Of a stretch of 64,000 nucleotides of DNA, positions 1 to 14,476 are shown piece by piece (position 1 is the first letter of the stretch; each line of letters opens with the position of its first letter). The translations under genes were made by a program, and so were the position numbers. The DNA comes from Leucocoprinus leucothites (lineage: Eukaryota; Basidiomycota; Agaricomycetes; Agaricales; Agaricaceae), in the NCBI GenBank assembly GCA_013368445.1, contig JAACJO010000005.1, positions 2,542,001 through 2,606,000 of the forward strand, read 5' to 3'. The notes below the pieces were generated by a model. The model was not told the origin of the DNA, made no database searches, and worked only from the letters and a program-made list of their open reading frames with translations.

Positions 1-1649
1 ACTAGTCACTCGCTGATTCAAAGATGTAGACACCGATTCACTGCCGTTCAATGATTCTGAATGACTATTACTCGGCGGTGACGGTCGGCTTTGAGAATTG
101 AACGGGGGTTTACTTTGTTGCTGTTGTCCGGTATCTGATTCATTGCTTTGACTTTGACCACTGACAGCAGAGGCGGGTGAAGCGGACACAGGTGCCAAGG
201 AGACTTGAGACGAAGCTGGGATAGTAGATGAATTCGATGGGGGTGTTGCTAGTGTTGATGAGGCGACTGCAGCGGGTTGTGGTGTGGGTCCACCGGCTGG
301 GCCGCCTTCATTGGATGCACCCCCTTCTGCTGCTGCTGCTGCCGCAGCTGCGGCCTCTCGTTTCCGTCTCTCGTCCGCTTCCTTTCGCTGATGTTCCTCA
401 TGCTCGATGAGTGATAAGCGCATAGCTTCCATGAGCATAATCTGAAAATGTCGATGTCGTTAGGTCAGGAGTAACACTAGAAGGTGGCCATAAAATCTCA
501 CCTCCTCGAGATCTTGACCGGGAATACTCATGAGATGTTCTATGTGGGAATTAGCTCCTCCTCTTCTTCGTCTTCGACTTCCTCCGCCGCCTTCAGCGGC
601 TTCGGCGCCTGCCTCTCCGGAGTCCAGTGCATGAACGCGCCCACTAGAGACACCGACGGGGATTAAACGATCCCCGACTTGGCGCATGATAATCCGTCGA
701 TTAGCTCGGCGCGCCACAGCAGCGCGAACGGCGGCGAGTTTAGCCTCCCAATCGGGCCGGATTTGATCTAGGAGTTTGGATGGGTCGAGTTGTTACAAGT
801 ATGCAAGGAATTCGATTACCTGTGGTGACCACCTCTGGACTATCAACACTATAGCTGTGCTGCCTTCGCTTATGTGTGGGAGGCTGAGCGGATTCTCTCG
901 GTGGTTCCGGCCATGAAGGAGTCTAGATAGTTGATAGAGGCGCCGGTCAGGGTGAAGACGACAGACAAGTTAGTGGCGAACCAGGGAGAAAACAAGCGAC
1001 TGACGGATCCATCGCTCCCGATGCCAGCTCGCCAGTGAGGAGGACGATAAACAACGCCAAAGTTGTCTTGGACGCAGTAGGGGCAGGCTGCTGGCTCTGA
1101 AACGAGATGTGTAGTGGTGGGCTCGTTGCGTTTGATCTGTACAAAGCATTCTGTGCATATTGCCTGGTCACAGCATCTAGAGTGATTAATGTTGGGGGGA
1201 TAATACTGCAGGCATGACGTAATGAGGACCAGGCCATGAACGAGATATACGGGGAGATGACTGACCAGGAAACAAATAGGGCATTCGACAGCGCCGCGGT
1301 AGACTGCGGCCTCAGGTCGTAGTTGATCTCTGCTTGGGACAGAGCGTTTGGAGTGGCTGGACTTTGAGCTGATAGTGTGAACCAATTCTGAGCGAGAGGT
1401 ATGGTCTGTGCTTTCTGTAGAGGTTGAGGGCTCCTTGCGGGCTGCGAGAATCTGGTCATCGTCCCAGCCGGATTCAAACTCTTCAAGAGGCCGGTAAAAG
1501 GGGGCCAGTCTGCGTGCGATTATGAGCTGGGATACGATGGCATGGTTCCAGTCGCGGGGGCCAGTGTATACGCCCTGTGGGACGAGAGAGCCATAGTCGA
1601 CAGACTCGTCGTTGTGTCCACGACTACCGGAGGAGGAGGCATTGCCCAT
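1..1649 (-). CDS. SIP5-like zinc-finger protein, 3' end cut by window edge
   Basis: Related to fungal Sip5, which in budding yeast interacts with the Snf1 kinase and the Reg1/Glc7 phosphatase. Exons read 1649-1266, 1205-1005, 922-820, 767-502 and 441 to beyond the edge, all in phase. A RING-like zinc module (ECPICFL, then CCDQAICTECFVQI, then CPYC) lies near residues 120-175 and is followed by VVYRPPHWRAGIGSDG. Further on come an Arg-rich stretch (RRRRRGG) and a conserved helix (IMLMEAMRLSL). The visible C-terminal part is Ala/Ser/Gln/Pro-rich. The start is the ATG at 1649; MGNASS looks like an N-myristoylation signal, also seen in yeast Sip5 (family knowledge). The 1206-1265 intron is 60 nt and stop-free, so its retention would keep frame; I call it an intron because removing it restores cysteine spacing. 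Confidence 0.85.
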
Positions 1650-2199
1650 GAGTGGCTGGCTTGTGGGCTAGGCGCAACGGGGACTGGGCCGACGAGCTCC
1701 TGCGACTCGCTGCGAGTCACGCTAATGCATCAATCTCTTGTTGGTTCCTGTTTGGCTCTTCCATCACCTTGCTCTTGAGCTACAATACAATATATGTATG
1801 TATTCAATCCACCAGTGATGTCTATCTACACGTAGCTACGGCGTAAGAAAAGACCGGCAGGCCGTGGGTGTGAATCCTGGCCCAGAATGCATCAGGAAGT
1901 TATGAGTGTGAGATCAACCGATGGGCCCATTGAGCACGCCATTTCATTTGAGGGTCTCTTCTTGCAAACTGCAGCTACACTGTGCATGGGTCACAATGCA
2001 GCGGCAACACATGTTCAGAGTCATAACTAAGCACATAGCCAGCTGCATTTTCTTTCCGCGCTTCCGGGGTTTCGATCAACCCGCGAACGGAACGCCACGT
2101 CACTTTCGCACGTGTGCCTACCCAATATTTTGCCTCTAATCTTTACCCCAAGTACATTATCCCTCTCGCCCTCACTCCTGGGACGCGTCTACGTGCTCA
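1650..2199. promoter_or_regulatory. Divergent promoter region, SIP5-like / SERCA
   Basis: This 550 bp separates two divergent starts, so both promoters must sit here. A CACGTCAC element lies near 2096-2103. I see no convincing TATA box and no gene. Confidence 0.4.
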
Positions 2200-5795
<3,596 letters not shown>

Positions 5796-6719
5796 CCCAT
5801 GTCAATTCTTACATACATTTCAAGTCGTAAGGACACATACGCACTGGGTATTTGTGCTGTAATGCTTCCCTGGGGTGATGTCATGTTGATGTTAGTGTTC
5901 AACGGTGACAGTTTTGGTTGCCATGGTGGTCGGTCATCGGTGGTCAGTCGGGGGTTTAGAGGCATAATTTAACACGATTGTATTTCTTCGATACTACTAC
6001 TAATATATAAGTACTTCTGGTGCAACACGCTTCCTGTGGTTTGAGTGCTTGTGAAACTGGTGTGAAGAGCTTAAAACTTTTTACCGCTTTGTGCCTCACT
6101 TGAAAGGGTGACATGAGTGTTGATGCGACAATTGCTTGGCCGAATAACCTTCAGGACCATCATAAGAATGTTGATTCTGAGGTCAAACAATACACTACTC
6201 AGGTGTCTTTTACGCGCTTCAGTCTCCGATTATGTACTGCAGCGACAGCGCTACAAACAGATTCACTCTCTGGTTGAGTTCAGGTCTTGTATTCTCTCCA
6301 CCAGCAAAGCCGACATTGTGTGAACTTCATCTAGGAAAACAATGGAAGAATGATTTGGGGTTGTCCTCTAGTTTCCGCAAGTGGCAATGTGTGCGAAGAA
6401 GGCCAGGGTCTTGGTTGGCGAATGAATGGCGAGAATGTCGTAATGGAAGCGGACTATTCCTGAGCAGGGAAGGCTGCGTGGTTCTGGTCCCGATCTTTTG
6501 TACGGCGGTATAAAAAGCCTATGGACACGTCTCTTGTCACTGGTTCGACTCCAACAACCTTTTCCTCTCTCTCCTCTCTCCTACTTTCTCATCCTCGACG
6601 TGATTGTCGGTTGAGGGCCTCTCTATCTCGTGTTCTTGAAAAAAAAAAGGCTTCGTTTGATTGCCTTTCATCACACTCGTTTATATACCTCGTTCTTTAC
6701 ACCCACCTAGAGTATCAGG
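5796..6719. other. Intergenic: SERCA 3' end and upstream region of first beta-barrel gene
   Basis: No credible coding exon is seen. The right part holds a TATA box (6509-6516) and a CT-rich leader (about 6540-6715) typical of strongly expressed fungal genes. A spliced 5' UTR is possible but not resolvable here. Confidence 0.4.
6509..6516 (+). promoter_or_regulatory. TATA box of first beta-barrel gene
   Basis: TATAAAAA lies 204 bp before the ATG at 6720 and is followed by pyrimidine-rich sequence. If transcription starts about 30 bp downstream, the leader is about 170 nt. Confidence 0.5.
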
Positions 6720-7850
6720 ATGCGTGTTGGAGCGCTACTTACTGCTCTGACGACGCTTGCGTTGTTTGACGCGACTTTTGCTAGGGAACAAACGCCTTCG
6801 TGGAAGAGGGCTCACCGTCGCCATTCTGGTCATCATGGTGATGCTCATAGCTATGAGCCGACAAAGGCCGTGCAGAATGTTAGTGGCCGTGAGTTCGAGA
6901 TCCAGAGGAGGTTTGACAATAGTCGGTTCTCGTTCTATGATGCTGGTCTCGGTGCTTGTGGCAAGGTCAACTCGGGAAGCGATTTCGTAAGTTGCAAATT
7001 TGAATGCCGTGTTGGTTATGGAAAGGGATTGGATCCTAACTTGGTTATTGAATAGATCGTTGCATTGAATTCTGCTGTATGTTGGCTTGCACCTGGAAGC
7101 CTTGTGAAGATGTGGCTCACCGGTCTCTTTTTGTAGCAATTCGACTCGGGTGATTATTGCTTCAAGAAGATTACTATTTCCATCGGTGGCAAGTCTACCG
7201 AAGCTACCATCACTGATCGGGTGAGTTCAGAGTTGCTTGAGAGACTTCCCAGGATAGACGTACTGAATGTCGATTTGTTACGATATAGTGCCCAGGGTGT
7301 CCGTATGGTGGTCTTGACTTTTCGCGTGGTCTCTTTGGCTTCTTCGCCGCGGAATCTGTTGGTATTATCCATGGAGCCTGGACCTTTGCAGGAGAAGGAG
7401 GACCGCCTCCACCCCCTCCGCCGCCCCGTCCCCCGAAGGTTCACATTTCAGTAGACAAGCCTGATAAGCCTGCTCCCCCTCCCCCGCCTCCACCACCACC
7501 ACCTCCTCCTCCTCCTCCTCCTCCTCCACCAAGCTCTTCGGCCGCTGCGAGCAGTGCGACTCCGTCGAGCTCGGCAGCGTCCAGCAGTTCCTCGGAGACA
7601 TCAACTAGTAGCAGCAGTTCCTCTAGTAAGTTCTCTTGTCCCAGTTTAGTGCTATGCAGTCCTGAATTTGCTTGGTTTTGTAGGCTCGTCGTACGCTCCG
7701 GAACCGACTTATAAGCCAGAAGACCATGAAGGATGTGTTAAAAATCTAGATTTGGCGCTAGTGCACTTAGGTGCCATGATTGTCGGTGGAGCGGAGGCCG
7801 GTCAGGTTTTGAACTCGGCGTCGGGTGCGGCTGCACCGACATCTTCTTAG
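6720..7850 (+). CDS. Secreted double-psi beta-barrel (RlpA/expansin-like) protein, copy 1
   Basis: Likely a secreted or wall-associated protein of the fungal RlpA-like double-psi beta-barrel group, which includes small expansin-like proteins and proteins named after riboflavin aldehyde-forming enzyme. The substrate is unknown. Exons: 6720-6986, 7056-7076, 7137-7220, 7289-7625, 7684-7850; 291 residues. A signal peptide (about residues 1-21) leads to a His/Arg-rich spacer, then the barrel: FYDAGLGACGKVNSGSDF, IVALNSA and DRCPGCPYGGLDFS. A polyproline tract and a long Ser run follow, and the tail ends in a hydrophobic segment (LDLALVHLGAMIVGG). Unlike copies 2 and 3 it lacks the GGGYPGP loop, lacks the intron before GACGK, and has an extra intron inside the Ser run. 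First of three tandem paralogues on the same strand. Confidence 0.9.
7472..7530. repeat. Polyproline-coding simple repeat
   Basis: CCT/CCA triplets, with an uninterrupted CCT run near 7503-7527, encode a proline tract of about 20 residues inside copy 1. It is likely length-polymorphic. Confidence 0.8.
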
Positions 7851-8612
7851 ATCCAGTTCAATGGTGGTACGAGCCATGGCTTTAGTCGCCGCCACCAGTG
7901 GTAAGCAACTAGGTCATGCGCGCCTCGCGCATCAAGTCTTTTCCCATCACGGACATTTTCGGTTGTTATATATTTTGAGATTCGAGTTGTTGGACACTTT
8001 GGATTGACTGGTCTAGGGGTTGATGGACGAGTATTGAGGACAAGTGATAGGAGAGGTCACTTGTGGAACAATTAGCTCAGGAGTCTATGCCACTGTCGAC
8101 ACGTGTGCCCGGCGTTGTTTTAACCCACTCTTCGATTCTGCACTCTACGCTATATTTCTGGGTACTCACACATGTCTAATACGTTCCTGTTAATGGTCAA
8201 TGTTTTGATTTTGATTTGAGTTGGAACCTGTAGGTATCCTGCAGGCAGAATTGATGTGGAGATTTCTATTCTGGACCCGGGCGCTCGGTGGTCCGGGACT
8301 ACGGACACGGTGTCGTCTTGGCGTTGCCTTTCAATCAGGGTCCCAGGGCTTAGGGAGGCGTTTGACAGACTACAAAAATTGCCACTCACCTTCCCCCTTT
8401 GTGTTCTTTTCCCTTCCCCTCCCCCATTCTACGCGCTGTCCCATAAACCACCTTTTCCTGTCATTTTTCGTCTCTAGGCTTGACGGTACTCAACGTCCTC
8501 AGCCCGCTCTTTGCTACACACGTTCTTTTCGTGGTCCTCTCGCGTTCCTTTTACCCAAGGCTCCTCAAACTTGATCCGACAGGCACATCCCAACGCGTTC
8601 TCGGCGTGAAAG
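7851..8612. other. Intergenic between beta-barrel copies 1 and 2
   Basis: About 760 bp with no supported gene. The segment from about 8380 to 8600 is CT-rich and is probably the promoter/leader of copy 2. Confidence 0.4.
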
Positions 8613-9699
8613 ATGAAGTTGATAACCTCCATGTGGCTTTTTGCGCTTGGGCTTCCCTTTATTGGTGTTCCTACCGAGGGACATTCAATCCATGGCCATC
8701 AAGCCCGTAGCCATCAAAGTATTGCTCGGCGTGCAGGAGGGGATATGCAAACCTGGAAGCGCTTTTCCAGTTCCAGGTGGACTTTCTATGATGTTGGTCT
8801 GTAAGTACATTCGTTTGTTCTTTTGTTTTGGCTTGGGGAGGAGTGGGCGCTTCAAGCCCTTGTTGTTTTTTGTTATATTTTATTTGCACATTTGAGCCGA
8901 ATAGCTTACAAGAAACACAGAGGTGCTTGCGGGAAGCATAATGTGCCAAGTGACTTTGTGCGTGTTCATCTGCTCGCCGAGCTGATCTACCTACTTATCA
9001 TTTGTACTGCCAGATTGTTGCCTTAAACTCAGCAGTAGGTGTCATTGATCTCTGAGTGATGTTCTGCAGCTAACTAAAAGCCCACTCAGCAATTTGGAGG
9101 TGGATACCCTGGACCGCATTGCTTCGAGTTTATTACCATGACCTATAAAGGCAAAACAGCCAGGGCTCAAATCATGGATGAGGTGCGTTTGATTGCTGTA
9201 CTCCGAAGGGTGTGCTAAGACTCTATTTTAGTGTCCTGGTTGTCCTTACGGGGGCCTGGATTTGTCGGAAGGCCTATTCAAGCACTTTGATTCTCTAGAC
9301 TTGGGTGTTCTCTCCGGCTCCTGGACGTTCGGTGGTGGAGGTGGAGGCGGTGACGATGACGAGGACGAGGACGAGGACGAGGACGAGCCTAAAACAACCA
9401 AGAAACCGGCAACCACCCACCACACCACCAAAACAACGACCAAGGCGACTCCCACTCCAACTTATGAGCCCGACTCCGAAACCTCTTCGTCGAGTAGCTC
9501 TACCCAATCCACGAGTAAATCTTCATCGACTACGAGCTCCAACACACTGGTGATTAATTACTCTGCAGGCATTTCCAGTGGCTTGGCCGTGCCGACCGCC
9601 ACAGGCATTGCCGACGCGCAGAGCGGAAATATCAACAACTTCAATAAAATCCTCGTTGGTTTGGGAAGTGTCGTCGTTGCTGCCGCCCGCGCTGGTTAG
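8613..9699 (+). CDS. Secreted double-psi beta-barrel protein, copy 2
   Basis: Same family as its neighbours. Exons: 8613-8800, 8921-8957, 9014-9034, 9090-9182, 9232-9699; 268 residues. The 120-nt first intron uses the acceptor at 8920; the nearer AG at 8904 would break the frame before GACGK. Signal peptide is about 1-24, then a His/Arg-rich spacer, then the barrel: WTFYDVGLGACGKHNVPSDF, IVALNSA, QFGGGYPGPHCF and DECPGCPYGGLDLS. The linker is a Gly run, an Asp/Glu repeat, then Thr/Ser-rich sequence. The tail (SGNINNFNKILVGLGSVVVAAARAG) matches the tail position and pattern of copies 1 and 3. Exon phases are identical to copy 3, which supports tandem duplication. Confidence 0.9.
9358..9387. 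repeat. GAC/GAG hexanucleotide repeat coding Asp-Glu
   Basis: A perfect GAGGAC-type repeat inside copy 2 encodes a DEDEDEDE acidic linker. Neither paralogue has it. Confidence 0.8.
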
Positions 9700-10163
9700 C
9701 ATCACGTCAACTTCAGTCCTGTGTCATTTGTTATATCTCAAGGTACACCATGTGTCATATTTGTTTGTTAGATAATCTGTATTGCGCTTGTGCAATGCTT
9801 TTAGAATTTTTTTTTCGGGTGCAGGGCATCCTATAACTTGCTCCATCTCTCTTATACGCGCGCTTTAGTACATACCTATACCCTCTGTCCTTTAGTGTTG
9901 TAATGCAAAATAAATTTTCTGAATGCAATGCACCAGGTTGCCACAGAGAAACGAGGGTGATTACCAAAATTAGGCGCACATGTGATCTGACAGTGGACAT
10001 GGGAAAAGCGGCTACCTTGTCCGTGCCTCTTTAAAACTGTTTGATTTCCATTCTTTCCCATCATCACCCTCCTTGCTCGTCGTCCTTCGTTGCTTCGAAC
10101 CTGTCGTTCTCTTACGTCCTACACTCCTTTCTTTGTATATATCTGACTTTGTAAGATTGCATT
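9700..10163. other. Intergenic between beta-barrel copies 2 and 3
   Basis: About 460 bp with no gene seen. It ends in a pyrimidine-rich leader and a TATATAT stretch close to the copy 3 ATG. Confidence 0.35.
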
Positions 10164-11183
10164 ATGCGTCTTGACTTCACCCTACTCGCTCTCGCCGCTC
10201 CCTTGGCTGTCTTTGGTGATCTTCGTCACAGTCAACGCCGAACCCACAGTCACCACGAAATTGCGAAGCGCGCCGAAGGTCATGTTCAGCTGCACAAACG
10301 CTTTGAGGGCACTCGTTGGACCTTTTACGATGTTGGAGGCGCTGCGTACGTTATCATTCGATTACCAAAAATGACCAACTAACATTCAGTGGTGCAGTGG
10401 CGCTTGCGGTAAATTCAATAGCCCTGACGAACACGTCAGTCCATATCATATTTTGCCTGAGGAGCTAATCATTAATGCATCTTTCAGATTGTCGCTTTGA
10501 ACTCAGCTGTGCGCACTACTCGCTTGACTCTTCAAAAAATTTCGTGCTTATTGTGACAATAGCAATATGGTGGTGGCTATCCTGGCCCCAACTGCTGGAG
10601 AAAAATCGTCATGCAAATCGGTGATAAAAAGACCACCGCCACCATCACCGATGAGGTATGATTGTCCATACGTATTGGACCCTTCACTCATTCATTGACT
10701 TTTAAACGCTAGTGCCCTGGCTGCCCCTATGGTGGCCTTGATCTCACTCGCGGTCTCTTCCAATTCTTCGCACCCCTTGGCACTGGTGTACTCTCAGGTA
10801 ATTGGTACTTCGCCGATGAGGAGCCTGAGGATCCCAAGCCCCAACCTACTACCCACAAGCCCAAGCCTACTACGACTTGGAAGCCTGACCCACCCAAGAC
10901 CACCACCCACCACACCACCCACACCACTACCTCATCCACCTCATCCACCAAGGAGCACACTTCTACCTCACACTCTTCCACCCACTCGAGTACTCACTCA
11001 TCTTCGGCTTCCTCCTCGGCCGCTTCCTCTTCTTCTGTCAGCCACTCCAGTGGAACGTCTAGCGGGCTTGTGGTGCCCACTGGTGCCGTTTCAGCCGAAT
11101 CTGGCAATGTTCAGAATATCCTAACCTGCAATGAGTTGCTGGTTAACATGGGCGGTTTGGTGGTGGCTGGTGCTAAGGCCTAA
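10164..11183 (+). CDS. Secreted double-psi beta-barrel protein, copy 3
   Basis: Third tandem paralogue. Exons: 10164-10345, 10398-10434, 10488-10508, 10563-10655, 10713-11183; 267 residues. Signal peptide is about 1-18 (MRLDFTLLALAAPLAVFGD), followed by a His-rich spacer with KR sites. The barrel shows WTFYDVGGAAGACGKFNSPD, IVALNSA, QYGGGYPGPNCWRK and DECPGCPYGGLDLT. The linker is Pro/Lys/Thr, then His/Thr/Ser, quite unlike the Asp/Glu linker of copy 2. The tail GNVQNILTCNELLVNMGG and LVVAGAKA again ends the chain. Exons 2, 3 and 4 have exactly the lengths of copy 2 (37, 21 and 93 nt). The acceptor at 10397 is chosen over the AG at 10389 because only it gives GACGK. Confidence 0.9.
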
Positions 11184-12157
11184 GTCGCTGGCGCAGACCA
11201 CCTGCTTTGGTGCCGGGTTTACTGCCCCCGTCATTGCAGTTTCGTGCATCTTTGTGACTATGCCCGAGACTCCAACTATTGTTCATTCATGGATTCACTG
11301 AACCTCTAGTATTTTTCTTCTTCGGCCGTAACATACTTGAAATTCACGGTTTACGGAGGCTTGCCTCCTACGAGTGATTTTTATACCCTGTGTTATTTTC
11401 TCCCTTTATTACCCTTTAAAGGGCATGCCTATTTTATTATTCCGCTTTTAGGTTGTTTAGGTACAAGCAGGCCGCTGTACAGTGCTTCTGGTTGTTTATC
11501 TATGTAACAGGATTTCTATTGCATTTCTATTGCACTGATGGAAGGCCTTCCCATCTCCACACAAGCTAAGGCGTACGGTCACCACTGACCGTGCGCGCAC
11601 ACGCCCGTTATCTTCCGAATTGAGTACTTGTCAGGGTTGTAACTCAAGACTTTGTACCGATTGTTGGCATCGTTGCTATGTGCCAAGAGGTCTCCCATCG
11701 TTCTGATGATGGAAAAATGCTCTGAGAGAACAGCTCACAAGCGAATGTTATGACTGTGGGCGCTGCTGCAGACAACAGTGGGGGATCAAGGGTTGGAGCT
11801 ATCAACGATCGTTGTGATTGACATTGTAGACTGAGAAGCGGAGGGAGAACATCAAGCAAAGAGTAACTAAAGGTCTAAAACTAGTAGTACAAGTGAAGCT
11901 CAAGGCGACCGCCCTGTGTTGGCTGCTAGGTAATGAAACATATGAATACATATAACCAAAGACTCGACAACGACGTGTTCTTACAGTACATACATGAGAT
12001 GGATATGAAAGTAGAAATCGAAACTCTGAACAGTGTGTGTGGTGTTTCAGCTTTATGCGAACAAGTTCCTTGAGAAGAAAAAAAACGAATAATCAAGCAC
12101 ATGAATAAATCAACAGGTCTCATCTCAGAGAAAGCGAAAAATACTTCGTCAGTCGAT
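11184..12157. other. Intergenic, convergent 3' ends
   Basis: About 970 bp between copy 3 (+) and the lysine-rich orphan (-). AT-rich, with several T-runs; no gene or repeat supported. Confidence 0.4.
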
Positions 12158-14367
12158 CTAATGACGGAAAACGCCCACCAACAGATCCTGCAATCCGTGA
12201 TTCTTGATCCATTTCAGAGAAGCAAAATTCTTCTTCTCCCTCATGTCCTTGACCAAAGCAGAGCGACTAGGGAACATCAAGCCCTTCACGATTTCAGGAC
12301 CTTCGTGCCTCTTCTTCAAGTATTCCTTGATATTGAGGAAAACACGAAGTTTAATAAATTTCTTCGCGGCTTTGATGGAGCGGGGAAGGAGGGTGACGTC
12401 CTTGATGAGTCCAAGTTCGATGATAAGGGATTGAAGGAGGGTAAGATGGCAAGTCGGGTCGTTGCGTGCGGAGGTATTGGATATATAACTATAAGTCATC
12501 CAAACATGCAGAGCGTCATTCATTCGTGTCGAGATTCCAAGGTCCGCAGATGGGAAGGGTAGGGGTCCAGATAAGAACAGTCATGATAGAACCACGGAAA
12601 AAGAAGGGAACCGTGTTAGTGACCTGGTCGGACGAGATATTATACAACTAGGTCCACGCACGATGTGATATAGCCGAAGGCCTCGTCGTACGGTGTCGGT
12701 GTTGTACCAGTGCCACGAGCTTCCTCGCCGAGAACCACGTTGGGCTGAGTGGAAATAGTCGACCCGGTGGCTTTGACTTTCTTGGCCTTCTTCTTTCTCT
12801 TCTTGGGAGAATCAAGGGGTTTCGGAACAGTGGTGGGTGTCTTGACTGGCTCGAGGGGAGCTGAGGCGGTAGGTCGGACGGGAGTTGCTTCTTTAGGAGG
12901 GACAACAGCTCTAGGAGTAGTACTGTTGACCGTCGCACGAGAGGAAGGCACGAGCGTCGCTGTCGAAGCACTCTTGGACAATTCTGGTGAAATATTGGAT
13001 TTCTTCTCCTTCTCCTTTGCCTTCCGAAGTGCCTTAGCAGCCTCTTTTTCTTTCGCTTTCTTTTCTTTCCTCTCTTTCTTCCTTTGCCTCCTAAGAGCCT
13101 CCTCCTCTTCGGTTCTAACCTTCTTTGCCTTCTTCCCTTTCTTCTTCGGCAAAGGTCCGGGCGCGCTTTGTTTAGGCTGACGAAGATCATGCGCAACGGG
13201 CGTTTGTGTGCCGTGTGCTTCCCCTAGAGGGGGTTCGGCGTTAACATTGAGTTTAGCCAGCTCCTTTGCAAGTTCCGAAGTGATCATATCCTTATCGTCC
13301 CTCCCCCTTGACGTTTCTGCCGTAGAATCAGTTCCCTGAGGATAATCAACAGAAGGATGGGGTTCAAGGAGCCCAGAGGGGAGTGGTGCGCCTCTGATAG
13401 TACCAGTCTGGCTCCCAGTCGTCTCAGAGGTTCTGGCTCTGGTTCTCGAAGTCGACCCAGCTGGCCTAGTGCGACTCAATACGACGAAGTCGTCATCTGA
13501 GAGTGCAGCTCGAAGTTCGCTTGTCGATCCTTCAAGATCCTCGCTTTCCGAGATGCCCCATACAATATCGTCATCGTCTGAGAACGATGAGTCTTCTCCA
13601 GGCTGGACAACAGTAGGTCTTGGACGGACAAGGGTACTTCCAAGGATGGCATGAGTGTTGCTTAGTTGCTCCGACTCAGTCGACCTTTGCCTGACACCGA
13701 CCAGATTGAATCCGGATGACGAAAGTGAAGAGGGAGAGAAGGTCGGTGAGGTGATGACAATTGAATCGGAAGGACTCGAGATCCCAGTAGACATGGGGAT
13801 GTTAACCGAGGGCGCTGTTCGTAATAAGATTAATGAAAAAGATAGTTGCGAATTGTAGACCGCGTAGGTAGCCAACCGTTGGTTATTGGCGCCCTTGATT
13901 GTCAGGTCAAAGCAGGATAGCTATGGTCGATCAAAGAAGTCAGAGGGGAGTCAGATCTTCAGACAATGATCAGTAGACCCACTACCATATAGGAAAATAG
14001 GAGTCAGAAATGCGAACAAGCCGGATTATAACACTTACCTATGGAGTGTGGCCAGTACTCGTTGTAGTCAAGTTGTAAGAGGCGTCGAGGTGAGAAAAAG
14101 CGGAGTTTACTTGGTTCGGCGCTCTGTGTTAGACTCGAGGCCGTATAACTGGTGTCTGGTACTCCGTACACAAGCGACCCGGTAGGAGAGCGGACGATGA
14201 AAGAAAGGGAGGCCAAGGACAGTGTATATCTCGCGGGCTTATATGCAAAGGTCGGGGTGGCCTCATATGCATTCAGAACTGTTACCCTTGGGTCCGGGTA
14301 TGACCATTAGCATTATGGCATAACCGCTTTGGGTTTCCATCATTCCTGCTGGCTCACTCAAATCCAT
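12158..14367 (-). CDS. Lysine-rich orphan with conserved-looking C-terminus
   Basis: Not recognised. Exons: 14367-14358 (10 nt), 14278-14039, 13814-12662, 12488-12158; 577 residues and exactly in frame. The start ATGGATTTGA is inferred: the 240-nt second exon reads as coding (it includes LNAYEATPTFAYKPARYTLS) but has no ATG, and this donor fits its phase. Residues about 85-280 are Ser/Thr/acidic. A strongly basic, coiled-coil-like block with KKKGKKAKK and KKERKEKKAKEKEAAKALRK follows, then a second KKRKKKAKKVK block, suggesting nuclear or nucleolar location. The last ~110 residues are ordered and less biased (IKAAKKFIKLRVFLNIKEYL, GLMFPSRSALVKDM, GLQDLLVGVF) and look like the conserved domain. 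The 224-nt and 173-nt introns are longer than typical here. Confidence 0.7.
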
Positions 14368-14476
14368 CTTATCATCACAGCGCCTTTTTCATTAATGAGG
14401 GGGGATACTTAGATACTTTCTACTTTTGTACCAGTACAGCCGACAAAATGGTCGACCAATTAGCACCAGTCCCCAT

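Noticed and set aside
6540..6552. Match to a tRNA B-box (GGTTCGACTCC)
   Set aside because: No A-box or cloverleaf can be formed from the 70 bases before it, and it lies in the leader of copy 1 just after a TATA box.
12749..13180. Open frame on + strand rich in Phe/Leu/Ser
   Set aside because: Antisense shadow of the lysine-rich block; composition is the complement of Lys/Glu codons.
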